NCBI RefSeq assembly: GCF_001039355.2
Contig: NW_019775702.1
Location: forward strand, 266,147 to 330,146
Direction of reading: 5' to 3'
Length of the DNA: 64,000 nucleotides
DNA from: Lingula anatina
Taxonomy: Eukaryota > Brachiopoda > Lingulata > Lingulida > Lingulidae
The number at the start of each line of letters is the position of its first letter. Within the stretch, counting starts at the first letter, position 1. A program made the position numbers and the translations under genes. Below are positions 12,748 to 25,264 of this stretch, in pieces. The notes under the pieces are model-generated. The model did not search any database and had not been told where the DNA came from. It worked only from the letters and a program-made list of their open reading frames with translations.

Positions 12748-13039
12748 TTAGGAATCAGCTAAGAATGATTTGAGAGCTGCAAGAATAGTTGAGTATTATC
12801 TATAAACTAGACAAATTTCTCATACAAGATGATTTTGGGTATTCATAGCTTAAGTGAAAACAAGCAGACCTAAAAAAAAAAAAGACAAAGGTAAACATAT
12901 CATCATTCAATACATATAGCATATGTGCATCTCTATATGTCTGTGGTACATCACCCACATAAATACATGTCAAACAGGTTTTGTTATTACATTTGTAAAT
13001 TTCTTCTTTTTGTGTGAGCATACAGAGATTCTTTAATAT

Positions 13040-16000
13040 TCATGCCTTCTGTTCTGCTTTCAAAGGGTCATGCATGATCTTTCCCGACATCACCCTTCTT
13101 TTGAGTTCCTGCCACAACAGTCGCTTTTCTTTCTTCACCTTGGTCAGCATCCCACTGTTTTCATAGGCTCTCCTGGACAGGTAAGGCATCACATCCTCCA
13201 CTGGACCAAATGGAACATACTTGTACACAGAATAACCTGCCTGACCTAAGAAGAGAAAAGAACAGTCCCCAGGTACTATGCATAAATATCAGTAGAAATA
13301 AAATTTGTGTACAGTTAAATGACTGGATCTTTTCAGTGGGAAAAAGTGTGAATTTTTCAGGAAGTGTACTTTTTGATATCATAAATTCTAACAAGGCAGC
13401 AAAGCTGTCAAATGTACAGACAAAAAACAGGAAATAACTATGCACAAAATAGGCTACTGTCAATTCTGATGCAAAAATACATTATGTTAAACTGCAAATT
13501 CAACATCAAATTTTAATTATCCTCAACAGGTAATACCAATGTAATTAAAATATGTGACAAGTTTACACTTTGAAAATGTATAACTTCCAGAAAAAGAAGT
13601 CACTTAGACTGCTTTTCCAACTCAGACTGCATTTTAGTCCTGTATTTCTTTTTTGAAAGTTTGGCAATCATAAGTAACATGGTTTTCCCATAATGGTCAT
13701 CATGGCAGCAGCACCCAAAATTGTGTTTTCTTCTATTCTGATGCAATATTACATAATGGTTAACAGCATAATNGCACGGCGACGGCATCGGCATCGGCGA
13801 CGACAGACGCAGGTGATGGCAATATGTACAGACACATCTGTGTCTGTACATAAAAATCTGAACACTTCTATGGAGTGGTAGCAACAAAATGAAAAGCAGG
13901 CTACCTTGTATTTCTATCTGATTAAAAAAAAGCACCATAGCTGCTACACAGAAATATATTTTTAATGATTCTTAAATAATGTATCTGAAAAATTGATAAT
14001 TTTCCCCAATGAAAAAATCAAGTCATTATAGTATTCAAAATAAAGTGATGTAGTTAAGTTTCAATAATTCTTATTGTTCCTTTATATCATTGATAGACAT
14101 CAAATTATATGCATTTGCATATTTCACAAACTTTACGCAATCTATTTCCCATTCTGTTAAACAATTCTACAGAACTCCATATTACACAAGACTCACCTAA
14201 TGGAAAACTGACTTGATCACACATGCCAAATAACTGCCCAAAACAAATTATTCGATCAGAGGCCTTGATCCCATGGTCTTTCATACTGAAAAAGTGCAAT
14301 ACATGTACAGTATCAGATGACATCTGGCTCGGTTAAAATCTTTAACAGAGTACAATATTTGAGGCACATGCAGTATCTAAGAGTTTTACCAGCTTGCCCC
14401 ACATATTTCTACAAGATCTTGATCTTGATCTTGCCCCACCAGTATTAAATATGGCACAGGAGCACCACACATTTTCAATCAGGTAGATTGTCAATAGACA
14501 TCAAATGGTGTGCTTAACTTATGCTCACAGAAAAAGTAATATGCTTTCATTACTGCACTCAGTCATACAAGTATCATATTGTAACAGTTAATTTTTCACA
14601 TTTACTCCACCTCCGATGGCACACCTTTGCACTGTCTCTCGTACTGTGTCCTCATTGTGACTAGCCACCATGACGGCTATTCTCCCCATCTCACGTTGGT
14701 GGACTTCCTCCAACACGTGGTCCAGACATTTATGATACATGGTCGTGGTAGCCTCATAGCTGGGGTTTATGGGGTCTTCATAACCAATTGTCTCTGCTCT
14801 TTTACGCTCCTATACAAAAGATGTGTGAAACAATCAAATAGTTCCTGTATATTCTTACTACTTGGCAAATGCATGAAAATTACAAATGCTAAATTTTAAC
14901 ATTATGAAGGGTAGTTTTACAACTATTTCTAACTATATTCTAACTATATTTACTTTTACTTAATCTTGTTTATCTGAACTAATTTCTAATTTCATAAAAT
15001 ATTTTTCACAAATATATATTTTCATTGTATTGTAATATGTTATGAATACAGACAAAGAAACAAGCTGATATAAAACCAAACCTGATCCATGTAGGCCCCC
15101 CTGACCAACTTGGCTCCAAAGTAAAAATCCTCACGTTTGGCAAGATCCATGTCAATCACAAGGTTATTGTGGGCACTCTGAAGACAAAATGCTACACATG
15201 CTCAAAACAAGTAATGTAACTAGTAATGTACTTTACAGGTAAATACTCTAATGTTTTACTATTAGTGATTTCAAAAAGGGTTGTCTTGCTACTACTTACA
15301 ATGGACAAGCAAATACATAATACTCCAATTTAAGACATAAAGTTGTACTGTAATTCAAAGAATGTAACCGAAAAGAACATACATTATGGAAACTGGAGAC
15401 ATAATCAGACATTATACCTTCAAATAGCACTGATAAGTATTGAAAACAAATGCTTTCTGTTTGTTGAACTTTCTCATCATCTCCATTGTGAGGCGACTTA
15501 TGGCTGGCTGGAAATAGCTCTGCTCTGCATCTATCATGAGGCGGACATCTTTCTTTACAGCATGCTGTAAAAAAACGGTGCCTTTTTGTTTCATTCAAAG
15601 TACAAACACTTCTTCAGATCTAAACACAAGCCGAAAATCTTTCATACCATTAGCTTACGGCCAACCTGGACATAGGCCTTCATCAGACTTTATCAGACCA
15701 TAAGCTAATGGTATAATAGATATTTGGCTTGTGTTTGATTATTTTCATGTATGATCCAACTACATGTACAAAGATAATGAACATTTTTGCTTAAACAAAT
15801 ATAAGGTACCTTCTGAAGTAACTGCATACCAGTACATGATATCAAAAATTTCAAATTTCTTACCTCAACTAACTCATTGATTCTATCTAACATGTTGGTG
15901 ACTTGGATTTTTTCTTCTGGGGTGAGCTCTGGAAGCAAGGGATTCAGTTCACCAGTCTGTAATTGAAATCAAGACATATCAATTTCTTTTTGCCATAAAA

Positions 16001-19000
16001 TGTTCAGAAATAAGCACGTCAAATAATAAGCTAATTATTAAATAACAATAACATTATGACAATGCTTATGACATCTTTAATGAAATGTGATACTCACTTC
16101 AATGTTGGGGACAACCAGCTTCTTGGAAATGTCTTTTTTTGTAATATTCACAAAATTACTCCACTCAAACAAGTCCACCTCTCTGAAAAAAGTAAACAAT
16201 TTACAAAGCTTCTTGAAAAATCTTTCACATTCACATGTGTGCCTGTGTTGAGCCAGCAGCCACCGCATACATCTGTGTATGAAACATCCATTTCAGTTCA
16301 AATTTAAGATTTAATGGTGGCCTGAATATAATTATATAAAGAGCACAGAAGGTGAAACAGAACCCCCAAGAATACAATGCAATTATGCAAGAGATAAGAA
16401 TCTGTATGATTGTATTATAGTAAAAGTTACTATATATATAAAGATTAACAGTGTGTGTGCCTTCTTGTGTGCATGTAAACATATTATATAATATATAAGT
16501 AATCTAAAAAAAGCACAAATTTATCAAATTTAATCTAAAGTTTTTTATAGCATAAAAGGGGAAATTAATTTTATCCTGACCTGCTTCCAGACACATCCAG
16601 CCATGTAAACCATTCATGGGAGCTATCTCTACTGATTGGGATGCCAAGATCCTTTAGATTCTTCTCCAGGGCATCTTGACGAATTCTGCGCAATGCGACA
16701 TCTTTTTCTTGACCAGTCATTTGATCAAACAAGTTACTCATCTGCACCAGCAACTCTGACAACTGCAGCTAGAGTGCATATATCTGATTATTTTAACAGT
16801 ATGGGTTGTAATGAAAAATTATTTAAATTAAATTAGCAAATATCAAAATAACAAATGTAGACAGCAAAGTTAATGGATTGAAGATGGAAGACTCCAATAT
16901 GTTTTTTAAAAGTAAAAAATAGCAAATTCTTGCCAAATTATTGATAGAACCCCCAACCCCATCCCCCAACCCCATCCTCACCCTATTAAAATTTACATAC
17001 CAGCAGTTGTGGTCGTCCCAATGCTGTTAACTTGATAGCTGCAAATCCTGTGCTTCCAGTGGCACCTTAATAACATACAAAGTGATACAGAACTATATGT
17101 AACGAATATCCATTTTTCTTGGAGATTTGATCTATTTCCCCTTTACTGCCAAGGTACATAAGAACTCAAACTGTTTACAGAATTGGGATTAATAATTTTT
17201 GAGTTCCAAGTTGCTAGTTTTTGAGTCAGTCTCATAATGGATATGGACACTGGTAAAATTCACTCATGACAGAAAAAAATTAAAAATGTAAGACTGGAGT
17301 AAGGGCTTTGGGTAGGATATATACTTCAGTTTTAAATGGAAAATTGCTGAAATTTTCAAGAAAACCTGCTTTTTCATTAAGAATATAGAACTCATATTAG
17401 GGTTTACAGATTGTGACATTGTCAGCTGTATTGGACATAGTATACTCTTGTGAAAATTGAAAAACTGCATGCTGAAATTTCCAGGAAAATTGATTTTTGT
17501 TATATAAAGGTCTAACACACATAGTATGCATTTCATCATGTTGAGAAGTTAAATCAGAACAGTAAGGAGGATTGAAGCACCGGCATATGTTACGGCTTTT
17601 GAGCAGACAAAGATATCAATGTTCCCTCATAAATATCAAATTATAGTTCTCAAAACCAGCAGTTATCTTGTTCATAGTTTCATTTTTATAAATACATGTT
17701 AAAACCTCAAATGAAAAAATTACCAGAGACAGCATCAATACAAGTTTTAAAAATTTCCATGTTTTCATCACACTGGGCTTCATCCTCATAGAAATAGGTT
17801 CTGGCGCTGACAACATCCTCTCTTCTGTCACCAAACTCTTGATGTGCACGGAAACGAGCATCAGATCCTTCGGCTACAAAATAAAATTAATTTTTGAACA
17901 GTGTGCCTTTTTAAGTGAATGAAATGAACTTCAATTAGGGATGTCTACACTAAAAATAACGGTCTGGACCAGCTTCCCAACAATCAATCTCTTGTAACTA
18001 TTCTGTGAGAAGTCGAAAATGAAAATCTGCTAATAATATTCAACTTTCATTCTTATTCATATGATAAATATGAATAATTCTGATGCTGGAACTTACATTT
18101 AGCAACTGACAGACAGACACTGCTAAATATAAGTTCCAGTTATTCATAATTTATCATTTTTATTCTACTGGATGACTAACAACATTCACATGGGCGGATC
18201 CAGAGCTATTTACTGACAGTCTTCCAAATTATCTTTGTTGATTCATCCTCCAATTTTGACCGACTTCCAACAGAAAAAATTAGATACCCATCAATGTAAA
18301 CTTGAAAATCTGACCGTCTTCCGGAAGACCCAGAAGACGGCCTAAATCCGCCGCTGATTCACTCATTCTTATTCATACTATATATTACTATAATTCAGTG
18401 TAAATGCAAGCTAGGTATCAGATCCAAATTGTTTTACCTAAAGGTTGATTAACAAAGCAATGTTTGGAATAACTTGTTCATTACTTATTAATTATTACTG
18501 GAGAAGTAATTTGAATATCAGGGGCAAAGAGAGTTAAACATTCCATGTACCACATAAATGCTACCTGAAATCTGTACACAGCTACCTGGTACATGTAATG
18601 CAGCTTTGGCCATACAGTCTTATTCATACTGCAGTCAGTAGAATTAATTGAATGCTACAAACCAATTTTTTTTATCTTGTGAAGCTCTGTGGTTGTAAGT
18701 TAAAATTAAAAAACAATTTCTTTTAGCATTTCACTTTAACAGTTCTATTTTCAAACTCATCATAAGTTTTCAAAATACCAAATCTAAAAACATTTTAAGA
18801 TAAAAACTGAAGATAACTAACAACTATATAACCTTTAAGTTACCATTCTTTGTTGAGTCTGTAGGTAAAAATAAATGGCCAATGACCCATAACTACTAAG
18901 TAAAGACCAGGTGACCTTTTATTCTGACAACTCCTATAACAGAATTCTGTGTGAAGAAGGTAAGGTTACATTTTTTATGAAGGTCAACTTGTGTAGAACC

Positions 19001-22000
19001 TCAAATGAAAATCTTCTACCAAAAGGTATTTGTCCCCTTCACCAACATCTACAGACACACATAGATCTTAGTTGAATATTTAATTATATATATTTTTTCA
19101 ATTCTCTTGCATACATTCATGGAACTCACTATGCCAATAACATACTGGTAGCTCAGGCTATATAATCCTAGCACCTGGGTTTCAGATTCTCACAATTATA
19201 TGGGGCACAATTAACAAAGCACACTGAATATTTATGCAAACGATCTTCTTCATCAAAGCCCACATATAATAACCTTATGTAAATAAACTATACATTCAAT
19301 CTGTATCTTAGGTTAAGAAAATGATCGCATAACCGTGTGGTAAACTCTAATATTCATCATACATGTAACAGGTTACATGTACATTGACAAGTGAATTAGT
19401 GCTGCTCCATCTTAAACGAAGTTGATCTAGACTAACTGGTAATCTATCTTGTTATCACAAAGTAAGGATCACACAGTTCTTTGTTTGTTTGCATTTGTTT
19501 GTTCGTTTGTGTGCATGCATGTGAATCTAGCAACAGGCCTTCCAAAGTCATCATTTTGAAAACTGTTGTTACAGTATTGAAAAGCCTCGAACATCTGTTG
19601 ATTTTGACCATTTATCTATTGACCTTCTGCACTTTTCAACAAAGTAAAATTACAAAATATTTTTTTTTCTCTTTTACCATAAAAATACAAAATATTTTGG
19701 TTAAGGAGCAATTACAAATTGAGATGTATGTTAAATAAATCACTAACCTACTGACTGTCCATCTTCAGCAGCGGGAACACAGCTCCTGCAGAACATAATG
19801 TTTTTTTTAATCAAAGATTGCCCATGATAAACAGTCTCATACTAACCTTCAATATATGGCAAAAAAAATTTAGCTGCTGGCAGTGTGTGACATCATATAA
19901 GATAAGAAAATTGGAAAAATGTACCCAAGTTTAACTTTTCAGCAAAAGAGGTGAAACTGTTTGTGGTGGGATTGGTTGTCTTAAGAAACAATGCAAAAAC
20001 TGCCATGCCAAATATGACAAACTTGTAAGTTGTACTGTTGTGCAATAGTCTGCAGTTCAGCAGAATTAAAAAGAAAAGGACCAAAAATATATAACCACAG
20101 ATTAATTTATTCTTGCCACATTACACTCTAGTCTGCCATATATTTCTGACCCCACTCTCCTCTAAATCCCATGAAATCTTGCTTGATTATAAGCAAATTT
20201 AGGTGACTTGGAGCTATTTTAGAAGATGCCTACGTATTACTTGTCAGATTAATGTAACAAAAACAGTGAATACATCAAGTAAAATGTAAACCACAATGAT
20301 GGCTTTCTTCCAGACCACTATAACCAGTTGTTAATGATATTTTCCTTCAGGATGGGGCAACTTAACATAACTTAAAGGTGATATAAGAACACTAGGAACA
20401 AGTTGTGAATGAAGAGCATACAATATAAATATACATGTTTACATACAATACAAATGATTCCCAATCCAGGCCATATTACAGAAATATTGCCTTATGTTAA
20501 AACAACATATTTTTAGTGCACGGTTAATTTTCTGAAGGTTAAGAGTAAATTTAGGATAGCTCACTTGTGTAACATTTTGGTAATAAAAATGAACTTAATT
20601 ATAATTCACACAAACTAAACAAACATGAGCATATTACATTACTAGTAATTTTTTTCAATCAAATATGGTTAAAATTCAGTTTAGTATAAAAATATCATAA
20701 ATCTACAACCAACAGCTTACCTTCTTATGAAGAAATAACATAATCTGGGTGTACTTACGCCATCTCCGCCTTCTTAGCTTGCTCACTGCTTATGTCCTTT
20801 TCTACCCCATAGTCCAGGATGGACTTCACTCCATATTGGGCTTGTCTTCTAATAATAGGCTTGATGGCTTCATTGTCCTCTCCAGCCACAAAGTGACCAT
20901 AAAATGTGGCTTTCATAACTTTTTCAAAGAGAGTTTTTCCCATCAGTTTTCTACTCCATTTCATCACCTGCAAAGGTACAGAAAAATATAGCTGGAGCTT
21001 GAATCACAAGGTTAACAAAAGGTTTGCCTTACTCTGAAAAACTGCAGATCACTTAACTACAGGTATCTTTTTCTCTTATTTAATTTTTTTTTCAAGCATC
21101 GTGTTAAAATGTAAAATATATAGTTGTACTGCAATGATTTCAAAAGAACAATGTTTTCAAAAGAACAATGTTCAGGGTTACCAACAGACCCTTCAAAATG
21201 TGAAGCCAATCTCAGTTGACTAAAGGAACCATTCTGATAGTAAATGTACACTAGCTGTACATTCATGACATTGCCGTGCACCTAAAATTTGATAATTAAA
21301 CCAATATGAAATAAAATCAATCGATTTATCCTATATGAATTTGATATCACAGCATGACATCAAATATGAATAGATGACTCTTTATAAGGTAACTGGTCAA
21401 ACTTCATGCTCTCTGTTCCTCCACAACAAAGAAAAGCAAAAAATAAATAATTATAAAGTACTGGTATCCAAGTATCCGATTTGGATCACAAAGTAAAAAA
21501 ACTAAATATATAAAAAAATCTGTCCCTCTTAACAGAAATAAACTTATTCAATCCCTAAGTAGGTAGACTAAGGAAATTACTTTCTCTGTGTAGCACAAAA
21601 TTCAACTTTTTTTTCAAGTATATAAGAAAAAACAAATTTATACAAAGCAGAAGTTTTAACCCATGAATTTTAGTGATATCTGTGTGTCACGCAAGTACAT
21701 TTTGTAAGCTACTTCTCTGTTTAGAAAGTAGTTAGAATAATGATTAAGACTTAGCATAACAAGTTTTAGCATTACTGGCAGTGACACGGTATAATAAACC
21801 CGCATTGTTGTCGAACCGTTTCATGGCTCATTAACTTGTCTCGGTGTGTGGTTGTTTTAAACAGTGATTTACATAAGAAAAACATATGCTAAAAAACATA
21901 CCTCTTTATTATGTTCCACCAGCCATCTTACTGAGCACAAGTTAAATACGAACAAGGCCCTTAAAACCTCGCTCGTTTTCTTGCTTTTATAAGCTTCGGT

Positions 22001-22213
22001 GGCATTTTCGAAGGTCAAATCTAACTTCTCGTAAGGTTCGTCTCTATCTGTTTCTTGAGTGACTTGCGCGTCTTTTTCTTGTCTGACATTTGCTGCAACA
22101 GAAGACCTATGTCTTACAGTTTGTTTTGGCCATGTTAAACTTCTTTTCCCGAGAGAGTTCAGTGATGAAACTGAGTTTAATTTCAGCCTGGAAAACATCC
22201 GTCTAGCAGACAT
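13040..22213 (-). CDS. PRODH: Proline dehydrogenase 1, mitochondrial
   Basis: Catalyses the first step of proline breakdown (proline to pyrroline-5-carboxylate, FAD-linked) at the mitochondrial inner membrane. Thirteen phase-consistent exons: 22213-21902, 20967-20759, 19785-19748, 17873-17724, 17065-17001, 16768-16581, 16182-16098, 15956-15864, 15564-15418, 15177-15082, 14809-14625, 14285-14197, 13245-13040; 620 aa, near the vertebrate length of 600. The first about 40 residues are Arg/Ser-rich without acids, a typical matrix presequence. Landmarks: [20 protein letters not shown] (a PRODH1 hallmark absent from PRODH2), [56 protein letters not shown] and YLSRRAYEN with Arg577-Arg578. Tyr562 (YKYVPFG), 15 residues before Arg577, is the proline-type residue, where PRODH2 has Ser. 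It diverges from TIMM22 and converges on PRODH2. Introns carry a TIR element and two foldbacks. Confidence 0.93.
13396..13850 (+). mobile_element. Non-autonomous TIR element, copy 2
   Basis: This lies in the last PRODH intron and shares with 7214-8401 the opening GCAAAGCTGTCAAATGTACA, the middle block AACATGGTTTTCCC, a TTACATAATG-like block and the closing TGTGTCTGTACA. The right end is a perfect hairpin: TGTACAGACACA at 13825-13836, a TC loop, then its reverse complement at 13839-13850. A single N at 13773 breaks a CG-rich GGCATCGGC repeat. Copy 1 follows its host gene's direction and copy 2 opposes it, so the pair did not arise by gene duplication. Confidence 0.65.
15622..15736. repeat. Imperfect inverted repeat in PRODH intron 8
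   Basis: Arms of about 39 bp (15622-15660 and 15698-15736) pair with a few mismatches around a 37-bp loop; AAACACAAGCC opposes GGCTTGTGTTT and ATACCATTAGCTTA opposes TAAGCTAATGGTAT. It is probably a small foldback element and would form a stem-loop in the pre-mRNA. Confidence 0.75.
18063..18155. repeat. Imperfect inverted repeat in PRODH intron 3
   Basis: The left arm (18063-18104) and right arm (18121-18155) pair through GGAACTTA-ATTTAGCA against TGCTAAAT-TAAGTTCC, and a GATAAAT-ATGAATAA stretch pairs further out. The left arm carries an extra 8 bp or so. Confidence 0.65.
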
Positions 22214-22455
22214 TTCGTAAACATTGGGGTACTTCTATAAGTAAGCATTTCGCAGATTCGTGAAAGGTACGTACGTAACGTTGGCTGTTTTACAAATATG
22301 CTGTCTAGCATAAATTAAACAGTAAAATGGTTCCTATATTTTATATTATTTGGGTACGAATACAAATCGCAACTGAATCTGGTTTGAATTTAACATAGTA
22401 GATATTTCCAGATTTCGGCATATTCTCCCATCCACAGCATCCGGTCGGAATAAAG
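22214..22455. promoter_or_regulatory. Putative bidirectional promoter, PRODH / TIMM22
   Basis: The start codons of PRODH (22213, minus) and TIMM22 (22456, plus) are separated by 242 bp. The interval includes a CpG-containing GGTACGTACGTAACGTTGG stretch near 22266. Both proteins go to mitochondria, so shared control would make sense. No transcription start is directly visible. Confidence 0.55.
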
Positions 22456-24637
22456 ATGGCAGCGCCCACGGGAGGCGGTGTGAGCAGTAACAGCTCCACG
22501 GTTTCTGAAAAATCTCCTCTTGCTGACAAATCATTTGCTACTGTTGTAAGCAGATTAATAGGGGAAGATAAACCAAAGACTTCTGAATATGTTCCACTAC
22601 CTGTTTTGCCAGGTACTCTCCCAAAATCAAAGGAAGAATTGATGGTTGCCAGGGCCTTTGAAAGCTGTGCATTCAAGTCCACCTTGAGCTTAGTCATGGG
22701 TGTGTTTGCATTGAAATACGCGTGTTTGGCTCTCAGTTTACAGAATCTTAGATTTTAATACCAATCTTTGCAAGACAGTAACATAGACATCAATACCTGG
22801 AAAAGTTAAGCAAAAATAGCGTACTAAGTATCCTGGACTTAAGTTAAATACCAATCTTTGTATACATCATTACATGATCATACATGCAAGATAATAAATT
22901 GGAAGATTAATCAGTAGACAACACCTTGAATAGTTGAGCAAAAAGAGCGTATTTATTTAAGTGCCAGTCTATCTTTAAGATCATGTACAATATTTGGAAG
23001 TCTTGCAGTATCACCATATAACTTTCACATTTTCACTTTTTAGCAGTTTTTACATTTTCTTATTCATCTGTGTCAAAGTTATTTAAATAAAATGTTTTTG
23101 TAATTACTTCTGGCCTTTTTTTTTTTTTTTTTTTTTTAGATATGAGTTTTTTAATCAGGTCAGATCCAGCCCATTGAAAGATAATTATGTAAGAAACAAC
23201 CATGTCACCGCAGTTCATAAATTTATGTGTTTTGGCTAATAATGAGGTAACATGACTTATCATGTGACTTTGAAAATATAGGGTTGTTGTAATACTGAAA
23301 TATACCCAATATTGGTATTTTTATATGCTCAAAGTTACCGGATTAGTTTGTGACCAATGAAAATTATTTAAAAAGCTTTGACATGAATGAACAAGAAAAT
23401 GTAAAAAAAAACTGCTTTGAAAATGTTAAAGTGTGAAAATTGTTGTATGGACAGAAGACTGCAGAAGTACCCAATATTTTTCAATTCTTTTTGTTTTACT
23501 GAAAATGATGCTTTGATTGCAGGTTTTGGACTAGGAGCCATGTTTGGAGTTTTTGCGGCATCCATTGATCCTATGAGCACAATGACCACAGAAACCCCAT
23601 CAACACGTGTTTACTTAAGAGAAATGAAAAACAGATCAATATCATATGGGAAAAACTTTGCTGTCATTGGCTGTATGTTTGCAGGAACAGAATGCCTTAT
23701 TGAAACAGTAAGAACTGTACCTTTATGTAATTTTTTTATGGGAATATAAAAAAGTTTGGTTCCTGTGGGCATATTTGGAAATTTTGTAATTCAGTACTGT
23801 TTTTGAAAATAAGTTGTCATTTGTGGTAAGCTTGAAATTTGAGATATGGATATATATTTTTATAGCCCTAAACCTGCGTGTGATCTTTTTATCTGATGAC
23901 CTGGACAAATTTCAAATGAACGTTTATAATTTCATTAGGTCATATTGTCAAATCAAGAAATATGGACTTATATTTACTTTATTACTTTATTCTGCTGCAC
24001 TTCTTATTTTTGGTAATATCAGTTTTGATAAATTTGACCTAAGGCATGCCAGAGATCCATAAACCACAGAACATATTATGTTTCATGACCTAAAATTCCA
24101 TTTTCCAGTATCGTGGGCAAACTGGTCTTCTCAACGGGACATTTGCTGGGGGACTAACTGGAGGTCTCATTGGACTAAGAGGTGACACATGCTAAATTTA
24201 AATTTTCTGGCAGTTTGTTTTTTATAATTTTATATATTGTAACCAAGATTAAGGTATCTGAGGTGAAACATTATTAGAAGTATCAGTGATCAGGCTGAGA
24301 GGCAGTTGAGGTATTTTAGACATCAATTAATTCAGGCCAGTTTTCTAAATATTATGTAGCCCATTAGAACACCGAGTTCAGACAAAATCAGTTACTGACT
24401 TACTGTCATTGGAGTTTATATCTGGTTAGTTTTTTTAAAGTTAGACATTTCCTGCTAGGAAAAATAGGACAGGTGTTTGTAAATTAATCAGTTTTTTAAT
24501 GATTGTTGTGCTCATTTTTTAAAAATAATAAATACATATATTTTTTCTTTTCAGCTGGTGTGAAAGCAGGTATGTTTGGAGCTGTTGGATTTGCTGTCTT
24601 CTCTACAGTAATTGACTATTATTTCAGGCATTCATAA
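22456..24637 (+). CDS. TIMM22: Mitochondrial import inner membrane translocase Tim22
   Basis: Channel subunit of the TIM22 carrier translocase, which inserts multi-pass metabolite carriers into the mitochondrial inner membrane. Four exons with matching phases, 22456-22699, 23523-23707, 24109-24181 and 24555-24637, give 194 aa, the same length as human TIMM22. A hydrophilic N-terminus is followed by the Tim17/22/23 fold: ESCAFKSTLSLVMGFGLG, YGKNFAVIGCMFAGTECLIE and GLLNGTFAGGLTGGLIGLR, then a last helix with AGMFGAVGFAVFSTVIDYY. Glycine-rich GxxxG-like helices and the family cysteines are present. The ATG context is AAGATGG, a good start. It diverges from PRODH. AATAAA motifs lie at 24828 and 24931. 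Confidence 0.95.
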
Positions 24638-24827
24638 CAATGCCAGGCCACATGAAACTGTCAAAGACTATTAGAAATATTATTGTGACATTATGGTAAT
24701 TTATTTGGTCACCAGGTTTATAAAGATGATTGCTACGTTTTTGAAAGTGTTTTTGAACTTTTTGGTGGGTTTCAGGAATGAACATTTGTGTTTAGACAAG
24801 CAACATAGCATGTTGCTGTGTTTTTCC

Positions 24828-24833
24828 AATAAA
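24828..24833 (+). terminator. Candidate polyadenylation signal, TIMM22
   Basis: AATAAA 191 bp past the TIMM22 stop; a second one is at 24931-24936. Confidence 0.45.
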
Positions 24834-25264
24834 AAGAGAAAGGAATTTATGGAAAAAGATACTCAGTACAGTCAAACCTTGGTAAAATTTAACGGTTCAA
24901 AAAGTATTTGTTCTTGCATTTTGTAAAAAGAATAAATCTCTGTGAAAATAATATTTTTCCATAACAGCTGTTTTTGTTGTGATATTCTAGCAACCACTTT
25001 GAAATCTCAGCATGGACACTTTGTATACATGTTGTTTCATTTCCCATCTATGATAGACTGTAAGCAAGCTATTTTTTCATTGCTTGTATCAAGAAATTCA
25101 GTATAATTATAATTGTTTTTAGAAAAGTCGTACTCATTTGAAAATTAAAATAAGTGCTTGGAATATTTGAATGAAATTAAAGTTATTAATGTGTTAATTT
25201 GGAGGGTTGTCCATGCCATAACTTTTTTATTTGCTGAAGTCACAAGAAAAGAATTGAGGGTCAG

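Larger units (their letters stand above)
7152..13039. other. Intergenic region between convergent PRODH2 and PRODH
   Basis: No gene that I can support in 5.9 kb. It holds the 3' UTRs of both genes, a TIR element (7214-8401), an imperfect foldback (10340-10560), a TA microsatellite (10902-10947) and a duplicated scrap of a PRODH exon-intron junction (11168-11256). The remaining open frames are short, AT-driven and lack splice context. The stretch 11990-12780 is less AT-skewed than its surroundings, but I could not read a protein family in it. Confidence 0.6.

Noticed and set aside
13693-13881. Arg-rich frame ([10 protein letters not shown])
   Set aside because: Translation of a CGGCATCGG-type simple repeat containing an N inside the TIR element.
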